This document shows, piece by piece, positions 45,767-54,434 of a stretch of 64,000 nt of DNA. The stretch's first letter is position 1. The number at the start of each line of letters is the position of its first letter. This stretch comes from Haloparvum alkalitolerans (GTDB lineage Archaea > Halobacteriota > Halobacteria > Halobacteriales > Haloferacaceae). The notes beneath the pieces were generated by a model. That model made no database searches. It saw only the letters and a program-made list of their open reading frames with translations, and was not told the DNA's origin. Position numbers and translations under genes: made by a program. The DNA lies in the NCBI RefSeq assembly GCF_050122995.1, contig NZ_JBNLIA010000002.1:292011-356010 (forward strand), read 5' to 3'.

Positions 45767-47257
45767 ATGGACGGCGGGACGCTCCCCGGCGCGACCGACG
45801 ACGCGAACGACGACGCCGAGCGCGTGGTCCTCCACGTCGACATGGACTGCTTTTACGCCTCCTGTGAGCGCCTGCGGGACGAGGACCTCCGCGGCGAGCC
45901 GGTCGTGGTCGGGATGGGGTACGAGCCCGGCGAGACCATCGGCGCGGTCGCGACCGCGAGCTACGAGGCGCGCGCGTTCGACGTGAACAGCGCCGACCCC
46001 ATCTCGAAGGCGCTCCGGAACCTCCCGCGCCGCGCCGACGCGGACCCCGACGATCCGGACGCGCCCGACCCCGAGGAGACCGCCCACTACCGTCCCGTCG
46101 ACATGGCGTTCTACAAGTCGATCGCGGCGGACGTGAAGGAAGTGCTCCACGACTGCGCCGAGGTCGTCCGCGAGGTGAGCGTCGACGAGGCGTACCTCGA
46201 CGTGACCGGGCGCACGTCGTGGGACGCCGCTGGGGCCGGGGCGGCCGAGGCGGGCGCCGAGTCCGGAGCGGCCGCCGATCCGTCGGCGAGCGCCGCGGCC
46301 GGCCCGGCCGAGCGCCGCACGCTCGCGGAGGGGTACGCCCGGTACGTCCGCGACCGCATCGAGCGCGAGGCGGGCGTCCCCGCCAGCGTCGGCGTCGCGC
46401 CCAACATGTCCGCCGCGAAGATCGCCAGCGACTTCGACAAGCCCGAGGGGTTGGTCGTGGTTCCGCCCGGCCGCGTCCGGGAGTTTCTGGCACCGCTGCC
46501 AACCGAGGAGGTCCACGGCGTCGGGCCGGTCACCGCACGGACGCTCGCGGACATGGGCATCGAGACCGCGGGGGACCTGGCGGCCGCCGACCCCGCCGAT
46601 CTGGAGGCCGAACTCGGCGAGCGCGGCCGCGAGCTCCACGAGCGCGCCCGCGGCGAGGACGACCGCGAAGTGACGCCAACAGGGCTCCCCAAGAGCCTCT
46701 CGCGGGAGTCCTCGCTGCCGCCGACCGACGACGCGGAGACGAAACGCGAGCGCGTGCGGGCGCTCGCGGCGGACGTCGCCCGGCGCGCCCGCGAGCGGGA
46801 GTGTCTATACCGGACCATCGGCGTGAAGGTCGTCACGCCGCCGTACGACGTGAACACCAGAGCCCGGAGCCTCCCCGGCCCGGTCGACGACCCCGAGTTG
46901 GTCGAGGAGGTGGCACTGGACCTGCTCGAGGAGTTCGCGGACGAGAAGGCCCGGAAGCTCGGCGTTCGCGTCTCGAAGCTCGACTTCGCCGAGAGCGACC
47001 AGTCGACGCTCGGCGGGTTCGAAGGGAACGCGGCCAGCGACGACGAGAACGCCGGCGGCGAGGACGACGCCCCCGACGATGTCCAAGACGACGTCCCCCA
47101 CGAGCCACCCGGCGAGGCGATAACCGACTGGGTCGGTCGCGAACCGGGAGCCGAAGAGGGGACGAACGACGCGGACGACGCGGACGGAGCGGGCGGGACG
47201 CGCGCCGCTCGGAACCGCGAGGGGCAGGCCTCGCTCGGGGAGTTCGACGCCGAGTGA
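45767..47257 (+). CDS. dinB: DNA polymerase IV (Y family, DinB/Dbh type)
   Basis: This is a 496-residue translesion polymerase. Palm motifs are LHVDMDCFYASCE (about 23-35) and VREVSVDEAYLDVTGR. The finger, thumb and little-finger regions follow, including PNMSAAKIASDFDKPEGLVVV and the helix-hairpin-helix VHGVGPVTARTLADMGI. An acidic loop (DADPDDPDAPDPEE) and an Ala/Gly-rich insert (TSWDAAGAGAAEAGAESGAAA) are halophilic extras. The C-terminus QASLGEF (487-493) is a PIP-box-like clamp motif, and a second candidate, QSTLGGF (412-418), precedes a long acidic disordered linker. Confidence 0.93.
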   Translation: MDGGTLPGATDDANDDAERVVLHVDMDCFYASCERLRDEDLRGEPVVVGMGYEPGETIGAVATASYEARAFDVNSADPISKALRNLPRRADADPDDPDAPDPEETAHYRPVDMAFYKSIAADVKEVLHDCAEVVREVSVDEAYLDVTGRTSWDAAGAGAAEAGAESGAAADPSASAAAGPAERRTLAEGYARYVRDRIEREAGVPASVGVAPNMSAAKIASDFDKPEGLVVVPPGRVREFLAPLPTEEVHGVGPVTARTLADMGIETAGDLAAADPADLEAELGERGRELHERARGEDDREVTPTGLPKSLSRESSLPPTDDAETKRERVRALAADVARRARERECLYRTIGVKVVTPPYDVNTRARSLPGPVDDPELVEEVALDLLEEFADEKARKLGVRVSKLDFAESDQSTLGGFEGNAASDDENAGGEDDAPDDVQDDVPHEPPGEAITDWVGREPGAEEGTNDADDADGAGGTRAARNREGQASLGEFDAE

Positions 47258-47293
47258 CCGCCGCTTAAGTGAACTCCCCGCGAGCCGGAGGGT

Positions 47294-48901
47294 ATGCCCG
47301 CCCTCCGCCCTCCCCTCTCCGCCGCGCTGAACGACGCGCGGCTGGTCGCCGCCGCGACCGCGGTAACGCTGGTCGAGGCCGTTCTCAGGATTGCGGTCGC
47401 CGTGCTGTTCACTCCGCTTCTCGCCATAGCCGTGCCGCCAGTGGTCGCGGCCGTCGGCCTCGCCGCGGTCACGCCGCGGTGTCTTCCGGACGACGGCCGA
47501 AGCACACGCGCAGACGCCCCCGGAACCGGGAGCGTCCGCAACCGACTCCCCCGACTGCTCGCGGTGGCCGTCGTCGGTCACGCCGCCGCGTTCGTCGGCG
47601 GGATCGCGCTGTTCGTCCTCGTCGATACCCCCGCGAAGGCCGCGGTCTACTGGCTGGGTCGCGGCGACGCGCTCGGGATCGGCTGGCTCGTCGCGTGGCC
47701 CACCGTCGGGCTCGCCGCCGGGACGTTCCTCGCGTGGAGCACCGTCGCGGGCGCGGTGACGGCGAGCGTGCTCGGGGCGGCCGCGGAGGTCGAGAACTCG
47801 CCGATCCGCGGAGCCGTCGAGGGCGTCGCGCTCGCGGTCGTCCGCGCGTTCGCCGCCCCTCGATCGCTCGCGGTCGCCGCCGGCTGTCACCTCGTTCCCG
47901 TCGCGCTCGCGCTGTCGGCGGCGGCGACGGTGCTCGTCCTCGGTTCGCCCCGAGGTCCCGACGCGGTCGGGGTCGCGCTGATGGCCGGCGTCTCGGTCGG
48001 CGCCGTCGCGCTGATCGGGCTCTCCCTCGCGTTCCTGACCGCGCTCCACGCGCAGTGGTGGACGCCGGAGGACGAGGGCGGAGGGGCGGCCGCGACCGAC
48101 CGCGACCTCCCGGTCCGGCGCGTCGCGCTCGCCCTGCTCGTCGCCTCGGCGCTGGTGGTCGGCGCGGGCGCCGTGCGCGTCACCGAGACGCGACCCGCCG
48201 ACACGGCGCCCGACCCGCTCCCCGAGGACCCCGACGCGCTGTACGCGACCGCCTTGGCCAACACCGAGCGCGCGAGCCACGACTACCGCGTCGCGGTCGA
48301 GGGGGACGACGAACCCTTCGTCGTCGGCCACCGGATCGACCGCGCGGACAGGCGCTACCGGCAGTACCTCCGCGGCGAGGCCGTCGGGCCCGAGGTGTAC
48401 GCCTCGACCGGCGTCGGGTCGCCCCCGCCGCGGACGGGGGTCGCCGCCTACGCGCTCGGGTCGCGGACCGCGCCGGAGACCGAGCAGTCGGTCGCCGCGC
48501 TCCCCGCCTTCGTCTACTGGGACGTCACCTACGAGTGGCGCGCGAGCGGGCTGAACCCGCCCACGGCGGTCGAAGGGTGGGAGGTGGTCGAGCGCGACGC
48601 GGACCGCGTCGTCTTAGAGCTCACCGACCCCGCGGCGGTCTACCGCGCCGCGCAGGGGCGGTCCCCAGACGCGGTCCGGAACGTCTCCGCCTCCCGGATC
48701 CGCGCCACGGTCGACCGCGACCGCGGCACGCTCCGCGCGGTCGACGTGCGCCTGAACGCGACGGTCGTCCACGGCGACGACGCGCGGCGGTACGACGCGA
48801 CGACGAGCCACGAGTTCGCGGTCGACGTGAGCGTCGAGCGGCCCGCCGAACTCGGTCCGCCGCGTCCCGGCGAGTTGGTCTGGCGGCTGCTGGTGTACTG
48901 A
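47294..48901 (+). CDS. Polytopic membrane protein with extracellular C-terminal domain, unknown function
   Basis: The first half of the 535-residue protein has about six hydrophobic segments (ALNDARLVAAATAVTLVEAVLRIAVAVLFTPLLAIAVPPVVAAVGLA, LLAVAVVGHAAAFVGGIALFVLV and others) with short charged loops. After a final helix (ALALLVASALVVGAGAVRV) comes an approximately 210-residue hydrophilic domain, probably outside the cell, rich in Arg, Asp and Tyr, with N-glycosylation sequons (NVS, NAT). This domain (SHDYRVAVEGDDEPFVVGHRIDRADRRYRQYL) resembles the lipoprotein-like domains of haloarchaeal surface proteins. I do not recognise the family. A CTTAAG TATA-like element lies about 28 nt before the ATG. 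Confidence 0.82.
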   Translation: MPALRPPLSAALNDARLVAAATAVTLVEAVLRIAVAVLFTPLLAIAVPPVVAAVGLAAVTPRCLPDDGRSTRADAPGTGSVRNRLPRLLAVAVVGHAAAFVGGIALFVLVDTPAKAAVYWLGRGDALGIGWLVAWPTVGLAAGTFLAWSTVAGAVTASVLGAAAEVENSPIRGAVEGVALAVVRAFAAPRSLAVAAGCHLVPVALALSAAATVLVLGSPRGPDAVGVALMAGVSVGAVALIGLSLAFLTALHAQWWTPEDEGGGAAATDRDLPVRRVALALLVASALVVGAGAVRVTETRPADTAPDPLPEDPDALYATALANTERASHDYRVAVEGDDEPFVVGHRIDRADRRYRQYLRGEAVGPEVYASTGVGSPPPRTGVAAYALGSRTAPETEQSVAALPAFVYWDVTYEWRASGLNPPTAVEGWEVVERDADRVVLELTDPAAVYRAAQGRSPDAVRNVSASRIRATVDRDRGTLRAVDVRLNATVVHGDDARRYDATTSHEFAVDVSVERPAELGPPRPGELVWRLLVY

Positions 48902-48988
48902 CCCGACATCCTCCCCTCGACACGCTCGTCAGACGCACGTCGGACGCGGTGGGAAGGTCTTTGAGGCCCGGCGGGCGTCTGTAGGGTA

Positions 48989-51046
48989 ATGAGCGACGAG
49001 GAGACGATCCACGTCGCGGACGTGAGCGACGGAAGGGGAGGTGCCGGGGTCGAGCCCGGAACGCCCGTCGAGGTCCCCGTCGTCGAGATCCTCACGGGCC
49101 GCGGCTTCATCACGGGGAAGTCCGGGTCCGGGAAGTCGAACACGGCGTCGGTGTTCATCGAGAGCCTGCTGGACAACAACTTCCCTGTGTTGATCGTGGA
49201 CTCAGACGGGGAGTATTACGGTCTGAAGGAGGAGTACGAAATCCTCCACGCGGGCGCGGACGAGGAGTGCGACATCGTCGTCTCGCCGGAACACGCCGAG
49301 AAGATCGCCTCGCTGGCGCTCGAACAGAACGTCCCCATCATCCTCGACGTGTCGGGCTACTTGGAGGAGGACACCGCGAACGAGCTCCTGCTGGAGGTGG
49401 TCAAACACCTCTTCGCGAAGGAGAAGAAGCTCAAGAAGCCCTTCCTGCTCGTTCTGGAGGAGTGCCACGAGTACATCCCGGAGGGCGGCGGGATGGACGA
49501 GACGGGCAAGATGCTGATCAAGGTCGGGAAGCGCGGCCGCAAGCACGGCCTCGGCATCGTCGGCATCAGCCAGCGCCCCGCGGACGTCAAGAAGGACTTC
49601 ATCACGCAATGCGACTGGCTGACGTGGCACCGGCTGACGTGGGACAACGACACGAAGGTCGTGAGCCGGATCCTCGGGTCGACGTACGCCGACGAGATCG
49701 AGGACATGGACGACGGCGAGGCGTTCATGATGACCGACTGGGACGAGTCGATCCGCCGGATCCAGTTCCACCGCAAGCAGACGTTTGACGCGGGCGCGAC
49801 CCCGGGGCTCGACGACTTCGAGCGGCCGGAACTGAAGTCCGTCTCCGGCGACCTCGTCTCGGAGCTGGAGACCATCGCCGACGAGAAGGAGCGCCACGAG
49901 TCCGAGATGGCCGACCTCCGGCAGGAGCTCGACAAGAAGCGCCAGCGCATCAACCAGCTGGAACGCGAGCTGGAGGACGCCCGCGACATGTCGAACATGG
50001 CGGACAAGTTCGCGCAGGCGCTGCTCCAGAAGGCGGAGGCGCCGTACCGCGGCGGTGACGCCTCGAACGGCGCCGCGCCGGGCGGCCGCGACCAGTCGGC
50101 GCTCGACGACTACGACGCGGAGGCCGAGGCGTCCGCCGACGCTGCCGACGACACGGCGCCCGCCGACGCCGCCGAGGGCCGGGAGGCGGCGGACGGCGGG
50201 AAAGCGGCGGCCGGCGCGGCCGACGCCGCCGACGCAGGTGCGCCCGAGCCGGACGCCGAGGAGCCGCCGACCGACGTGGACCCGGTGAGCCGCGACGCGG
50301 TCGCGGAAGGGGCGCTCCGGTTCGACGCGGCGATGGAGCACGGCACGCGCGAGGCGGTCATCGAGGAGCTCCGCGAGCGGATCGCGGGCCTCCCGGAGCT
50401 GTCGGTGGCGATGCTGCGCCACTACCGCCGCGAGGGCGAGAGCGAGCCCCTCGCGGCCCACATCGACGCGGGCGGCAACGGCGACGCCGAGCACGCCTAC
50501 GCCCGTCACCGCCCGATCCGTCGCTCCGGCCTGATCAGACACGCCGGCCGCGGGAGCTACGAGTACGCGGTCCCGGCCCTGATCCGCGAGGCGTACGCCG
50601 ACCGCCTCTCCGAGGACGAGGTGGCGGCGATGGTCGCGGAGGTCGAGGAGGCGTTCGTCCCGCCGGGCGAGCGGCGCGACGCCCCGGAGGCGGACATCGG
50701 GACCCCCAGCGCGGTCGAGGACGCTCCCCGTGCCGGCGCGGCCGATGCGTCTGATGCGGCCGATGCGGCCGGTGGCTCCGAGCACGAGGGCGCCGGAAGC
50801 GAGGGGACGGACGAGGCCCCCGAGTCGGAGGACGGTCCGCGCCCGACGAGCGGTGACGAGGCCGAGGGCTCCCGGTCGGGGCTCAGCGATGCCGCGAAGC
50901 GCTTCGCCCGAACCCGATCGGACGGGCGCGCAGCCGACGACGGCGGAAGCGAAGCCGGAGCGACGGATGACGGAAACGAACCGGACGCAGCCAACGACGA
51001 ACCGGACGCGGTCGACGACGAGGACGTGGAGATCCTCGACTCCTGA
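48989..51046 (+). CDS. HerA/DUF87-type ATPase with coiled coil
   Basis: The 685-residue protein has a RecA-like ATPase with Walker A GKSGSGKS (43-50) and Walker B FLLVLEECHEY (about 151-161). The segment GRKHGLGIVGISQRPADVKKDFITQCDWLTWHRL carries the sensor region of HerA-FtsK ATPases. A coiled coil (SELETIADEKERHESEMADLRQELDKKRQRINQLERELEDA, about 290-335) and a long acidic disordered region follow. Near residue 430 comes a helical domain (REAVIEELRERIAGLPELSVAMLRHYRREGE), then a second low-complexity acidic tail. No NurA nuclease gene is adjacent, so it need not be the repair HerA itself. Role: DNA or protein translocation of unknown target. Confidence 0.87.
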   Translation: MSDEETIHVADVSDGRGGAGVEPGTPVEVPVVEILTGRGFITGKSGSGKSNTASVFIESLLDNNFPVLIVDSDGEYYGLKEEYEILHAGADEECDIVVSPEHAEKIASLALEQNVPIILDVSGYLEEDTANELLLEVVKHLFAKEKKLKKPFLLVLEECHEYIPEGGGMDETGKMLIKVGKRGRKHGLGIVGISQRPADVKKDFITQCDWLTWHRLTWDNDTKVVSRILGSTYADEIEDMDDGEAFMMTDWDESIRRIQFHRKQTFDAGATPGLDDFERPELKSVSGDLVSELETIADEKERHESEMADLRQELDKKRQRINQLERELEDARDMSNMADKFAQALLQKAEAPYRGGDASNGAAPGGRDQSALDDYDAEAEASADAADDTAPADAAEGREAADGGKAAAGAADAADAGAPEPDAEEPPTDVDPVSRDAVAEGALRFDAAMEHGTREAVIEELRERIAGLPELSVAMLRHYRREGESEPLAAHIDAGGNGDAEHAYARHRPIRRSGLIRHAGRGSYEYAVPALIREAYADRLSEDEVAAMVAEVEEAFVPPGERRDAPEADIGTPSAVEDAPRAGAADASDAADAAGGSEHEGAGSEGTDEAPESEDGPRPTSGDEAEGSRSGLSDAAKRFARTRSDGRAADDGGSEAGATDDGNEPDAANDEPDAVDDEDVEILDS

Positions 51047-51143
51047 TCGGTCGCGAGATCCGGTCACAGGTACGGCCCGTATCCGTGTGACCCGCCTCCA
51101 CGCTACCGACCGATTGAAGCCTCGCGAGCGACGCCGTCGACGC

Positions 51144-52268
51144 ATGAACACGCCGGACTCGCTGGCGGACGCCGACGCCGAAGCGCTGCTCGCCGGGCGG
51201 AGCGACTGGGTGGACGCGGCGGTCGCCTCGCGACTGACCGAGCACCCACTGGAGAGCGTCGACACCGAGTACCCGCACTACGTCGGCGCGGTCGAGGGGC
51301 CGGCGGGACCGACGCCCCCGAGCGAGCAGCACCCCGTCTTCTACGGCTGCTTCGACTGGCACTCCGCGGTCCACAGCCACTGGGCGCTGGTCCGCGCGTT
51401 GCGGCTGTTCCCCGACCATCCCGACGCGGCCGCGGTCCGCGAGCGCGTGGGCGCGCGGCTGACGCCCGAGAACGTCGCCGCGGAGGTCGCTCACTTCGAG
51501 GAACACGACTCCTTCGAGAAGCCCTACGGCTGGGGATGGCTGTTGCGCCTCGCCGCGGAGCTACACCTGTGGGCCGAGGAAGCGGACGGAGAGGGCCGCG
51601 AGACGGCCGCGGCATGGCGCGAGACCCTCCGTCCGCTGGAGGACCGGATCGCGGAACTCGTCGCGTCGGAGTTCCTCGCGCAGGAGCGGCCGTTCCGCGT
51701 CGGGACCCACGACAACTCCGCGTTCGCGCTGGCGTGCGTGCTCGACTACGCGCGGACGGTCGGGCGCGAGGGGTTGGCGGCCGAGGCGGCCGACACCGCG
51801 CGCCGGTTCTACGCGGACGACGCGGACTGGCCGCTCGGCTACGAGCCGCTCGGCTGGGACTTCCTCTCGCCGGGGCTGACCGAGGCCGACCTGATGCGCC
51901 GCGTGCTCCCGCCGGCGGAGTTCGAGACGTGGCTCGACGGCTTCCTCCCGGATCTGACCGCGCCGCCGAACGACGAGATCCTCGATCCGGTGCCGGTCGA
52001 CCCCGACTCGGCAGACGGGGTCGCGCTCCACCTCGTCGGACTGAACGTCGCGACGGCGTGGTCGCTGGCGGGGATCGCTGACGCGCTCGGCGACGACCAC
52101 CGGCACGCGGACCGCCTCCGAGAAAGCGCCGGCCGGCACGCGACCTACGGGGTCGACCGCGCGTTCACGGACGACTACGCGGGCGCGCACTGGCTCTCGT
52201 CGTTCGTGCTCTTCCTGATCACGCGCGAGGAGGGCGGAATCGCGCCGACGCCCTGGGGCGGAGACTGA
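51144..52268 (+). CDS. DUF2891 family protein
   Basis: The 374-residue protein has the family hallmark EQHPVFYGCFDWHSAVHSHWALVRALRLFPD, then KPYGWGWLLRLAAELHLWAE, ERPFRVGTHDNSAFALACVLDYAR, YEPLGWDFLSPGLTEADLMRRVLP and AHWLSSFVLFLIT. It looks like an alpha/alpha toroid, as in six-hairpin glycosidases, but activity is unknown. The ATG at 51144 gives the expected length; a longer open frame upstream overlaps the HerA-like gene and is rejected. Element copy 3 follows the stop. Confidence 0.85.
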   Translation: MNTPDSLADADAEALLAGRSDWVDAAVASRLTEHPLESVDTEYPHYVGAVEGPAGPTPPSEQHPVFYGCFDWHSAVHSHWALVRALRLFPDHPDAAAVRERVGARLTPENVAAEVAHFEEHDSFEKPYGWGWLLRLAAELHLWAEEADGEGRETAAAWRETLRPLEDRIAELVASEFLAQERPFRVGTHDNSAFALACVLDYARTVGREGLAAEAADTARRFYADDADWPLGYEPLGWDFLSPGLTEADLMRRVLPPAEFETWLDGFLPDLTAPPNDEILDPVPVDPDSADGVALHLVGLNVATAWSLAGIADALGDDHRHADRLRESAGRHATYGVDRAFTDDYAGAHWLSSFVLFLITREEGGIAPTPWGGD

Positions 52269-52351
52269 TAGTCCGCCGCGGACACAGTGAGAGGCCGATC
52301 ACGGTTTTCCCTCCAGTGATCGCGGCGATGCTGAGGTACTGATGCGGTCGG

Positions 52352-52372
52352 CGCGCGCGAGAAACGCGCGCG
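52352..52372 (-). other. Hairpin B of element copy 3
   Basis: CGCGCGCG (52352-52359) pairs with itself at 52365-52372 around the loop AGAAA. It occupies the same place as hairpin B of copies 1 and 2 but has a different stem and loop; it matches the right-edge copy (loop AGGAA). Confidence 0.72.
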
Positions 52373-52380
52373 AGGGAGGT

Positions 52381-52422
52381 CGCGGGCCGGCCGCCTGCTG
52401 TGCGGTTCGCGGCCGGCCCGCG
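52381..52422 (-). other. Hairpin A of element copy 3
   Basis: A perfect 14-bp stem (52381-52394 with 52409-52422), extendable by one G:U and two G:C pairs, closes a 14-nt loop. On the minus strand the loop reads GAACCGCACAGCAG, a shortened form of the loop of copies 1 and 2. Confidence 0.87.
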
Positions 52423-52579
52423 GCCGAGGCTGGGGAGGCGTGAGGCTGCGGTGCGGTCGCAGTGCGGGGTGGGACTGAAAGGGGCAGTCGGCTCGATCCG
52501 GCCCCGGCGCCGCAAGCACCGCAGCGGGCGTTGCGGAGAGCGAGGAGCGCAGCGCGTGTCGCGGCCGGTCGAGCCAGCT

Positions 52580-52690
52580 GGGGCTTTCGAGGTGTTGCTG
52601 GCAGGAGCAGCAGGACCAACAGCAGTTACAAAAGCCTCGTACGGAGAGCCGGTGGGGCTTTCGAGGTTGCTGTCCAGATCAGCAGGATCA
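52580..52690. repeat. 72-84 bp tandem module in element copy 3
   Basis: GGGGCTTTCGAGG begins at 52580 and 52664 (84 bp apart), and AGCAGGA at 52609 and 52681 (72 bp apart). A degenerate third unit continues to about 52745. These are the inverted counterparts of the 78-bp units of copy 2. Confidence 0.8.
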
Positions 52691-52839
52691 ACAGCAGATC
52701 CAGATCAGTATGAGGGAGCGCCGACAGAGGCTTTCGAACTGGAGGGCACCCACGCGATCCGCCCGTCCTCGTCACGGGTTGTCACAGAAGGTCCGAGAAC
52801 GTCCGTAGCCACCCTGATCTCGCGACCCGGGCGACGTGC

Positions 52840-53490
52840 CTACTCCGCGTACGGCCACGTGAGGTCGCGCAGCACCGCCTCGGGGTCGTCGGCCTTCGCG
52901 ACGCCCGACGCCAGCAGGACGCCCTCGGCGCCGAGCTCGCCCGCCGCGCTCACGTCGTCGCCGGTGGAGACGCCGGCGCCGCAGTAGAGGTCCACCGCGG
53001 GGTCGACCGCCTCGACGGCGGCGACGGCGTCCTCGACGATGCCGGGGTCCGCGGTCGCGACCGAGTCGTCGCCGCCGATGAGTTCGGGCGGCTCCACGGC
53101 GACCGCGTCGGGACCGAGCGCGGCGGCCGCGCCGGACTGGGCCGGGTTGTTCGCACAGACGACCGTCTCCAGGTCCGCGCGGTCGGCGGCCTCGAGCGCG
53201 GCGTCGATGTCCGCCAGTTTGAGGCGGCGCTCGGAGTGGTTGATCAGCGTGCCGACCGCGCCGTTCTCCGCGACCGCCTCCGCGAGCGTCGACCCGGTGT
53301 GGGAGCCGTGGGCGTTCGGCGAGACGTGCTGGGCCCACGTCTCGACGCCCGTCTCCGCGACGCGGGCCAGGTCCGCGGCCTGCGGGGAGACGGCGACGCG
53401 GACGCCGGTCTCCTCGGCCACGTCGCGGGCGGCGGTCGCGACGGCGACTGGGTCACAGGGATACGCCTTCAGGTTGACCAGAACGAACAT
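52840..53490 (-). CDS. tpiA: Triosephosphate isomerase
   Basis: Interconverts dihydroxyacetone phosphate and glyceraldehyde 3-phosphate. This compact archaeal TIM of 216 residues has the N-terminal lysine in FVLVNLKAYP, the electrophilic His in GTLINHSERRLK, the catalytic Glu in AVEPPELIGGDDS, and the phosphate loop GAGVSTGDDVSAA. The ATG at 53490 begins MFVLVNLKAYP, the usual archaeal start; an upstream extension of 50 residues is basic and rejected. It is divergent from the DICT gene. Confidence 0.95.
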   Translation of the reverse strand: MFVLVNLKAYPCDPVAVATAARDVAEETGVRVAVSPQAADLARVAETGVETWAQHVSPNAHGSHTGSTLAEAVAENGAVGTLINHSERRLKLADIDAALEAADRADLETVVCANNPAQSGAAAALGPDAVAVEPPELIGGDDSVATADPGIVEDAVAAVEAVDPAVDLYCGAGVSTGDDVSAAGELGAEGVLLASGVAKADDPEAVLRDLTWPYAE

Positions 53491-53612
53491 ACGCGAACGC
53501 GGGGCCGGGCGGGCAAATAGCTTCATGTGTCGGCGAGTTCCCCGTCGAGGTGTCCGAGCGGTCCGCCGGCGTTCCGACCGTGCACGTCTTTCGCACGACC
53601 GACCATAACCAC

Positions 53613-53618
53613 ATATAC
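53613..53618 (+). promoter_or_regulatory. TATA-like box of the DICT-domain gene
   Basis: ATATAC centred about 30 nt before the ATG at 53646; supports that start over the upstream one. Confidence 0.5.
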
Positions 53619-53645
53619 GTCGCGTGCCAACGACTGACAACGAAC

Positions 53646-54386
53646 ATGTCCCTCCCCGAACTCATCGCGGGCGTCGAGGCCCACCGCGCGACGCTGACGG
53701 TCTACCACGCCCCAGAGGCGGTCCGCGCGGAACTCGCCGAACGGTTCGCCGACCGCAACGTCGAGGTCGCCCACAGCGGCGTCACCGGCGGCGACGAGAC
53801 GGGGTTCGCGCTGTTGCGGCGCGACGGGGAGGTGATCAGCGCGACGCCGCTTGCCGACCTGCTGGGCGACCCGGAGGCGACGACGCCGAGCTTCGACCGG
53901 CGGTCGTACCGCGCGGTGCTCGACCACCTCGACGAGACGCTGTTCACCTCCTTCTCGACGGCGCGGATGGTCGCCGCTTCCCGGGAGATCGAGGACCGCG
54001 CGTGGCGCCGCGGTGAGGGGACGCTCAGCGCGGGCTTCCAGACGCTCGACGTGTTCGCCGACCAGACCGACGTGTACGAGACGCTCGGGAGCGAGAAGGC
54101 GCTCGACGTGCACGCGTACGCCGCGCCCGAGGGCGAGGTGCCGGACTGCGACGGCGTGACGCTTCACGTCGAGCGCGCGCCGGAGGTCCGCGACTCGTGG
54201 TTCGTCGCCTACGACGGGAACGGCCGCGACGCGGACAAGTGCCTGCTGCTCGCGGAGGAACGGCAGCCCGGCCGGTTCTACGGGTTCTGGAGCTACGACC
54301 CGGCCACCGTCGACTACGTCTTCGACCACCTCGCGGACGCGTACGGACGCGTCGACGCGGACGGCGAGCCGGACGCGGTCGCCTAA
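53646..54386 (+). CDS. DICT sensory domain-containing protein
   Basis: The 246-residue protein starts MSLPELIAGVEAHRATLTVYHAPEAV. The pattern of alternating strands and helices with LFTSFSTARMVAASREIEDRAWRRGEGTLSAGFQTL and DSWFVAYDGNGRDADKCLLLAEER (the DxxxC...E run) matches haloarchaeal DICT-type sensory proteins, linked to light or redox signalling by family association. No output domain is fused. The start at 53646 rather than an ATG 96 nt upstream is chosen from the TATA-like element 30 nt before it. The gene to the right is convergent. Confidence 0.78.
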   Translation: MSLPELIAGVEAHRATLTVYHAPEAVRAELAERFADRNVEVAHSGVTGGDETGFALLRRDGEVISATPLADLLGDPEATTPSFDRRSYRAVLDHLDETLFTSFSTARMVAASREIEDRAWRRGEGTLSAGFQTLDVFADQTDVYETLGSEKALDVHAYAAPEGEVPDCDGVTLHVERAPEVRDSWFVAYDGNGRDADKCLLLAEERQPGRFYGFWSYDPATVDYVFDHLADAYGRVDADGEPDAVA

Positions 54387-54434
54387 TGTCGCCGGAACCC
54401 GGGGTAGTCGTCCGAGCCGAGAAAAGCGGCGCCG

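Larger units (their letters stand above)
52341..52745 (-). repeat. Dispersed structured intergenic element, copy 3 (inverted)
   Basis: It occupies most of the 571-bp gap between the DUF2891 gene and tpiA, whose 3' ends face each other. Read on the minus strand the order matches copy 2: tandem modules (52580-52745), a 40-bp block identical to copy 2 (52514-52553), a 39-bp block identical to copy 2 (52467-52505), CACTGCGACCGC words, a CCTCCCCAGCCTCG block, hairpin A (52381-52422), CCTCCCTCGCG, and hairpin B (52352-52372). No gene is seen in the flanks 52269-52340 and 52746-52839. Confidence 0.82.
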
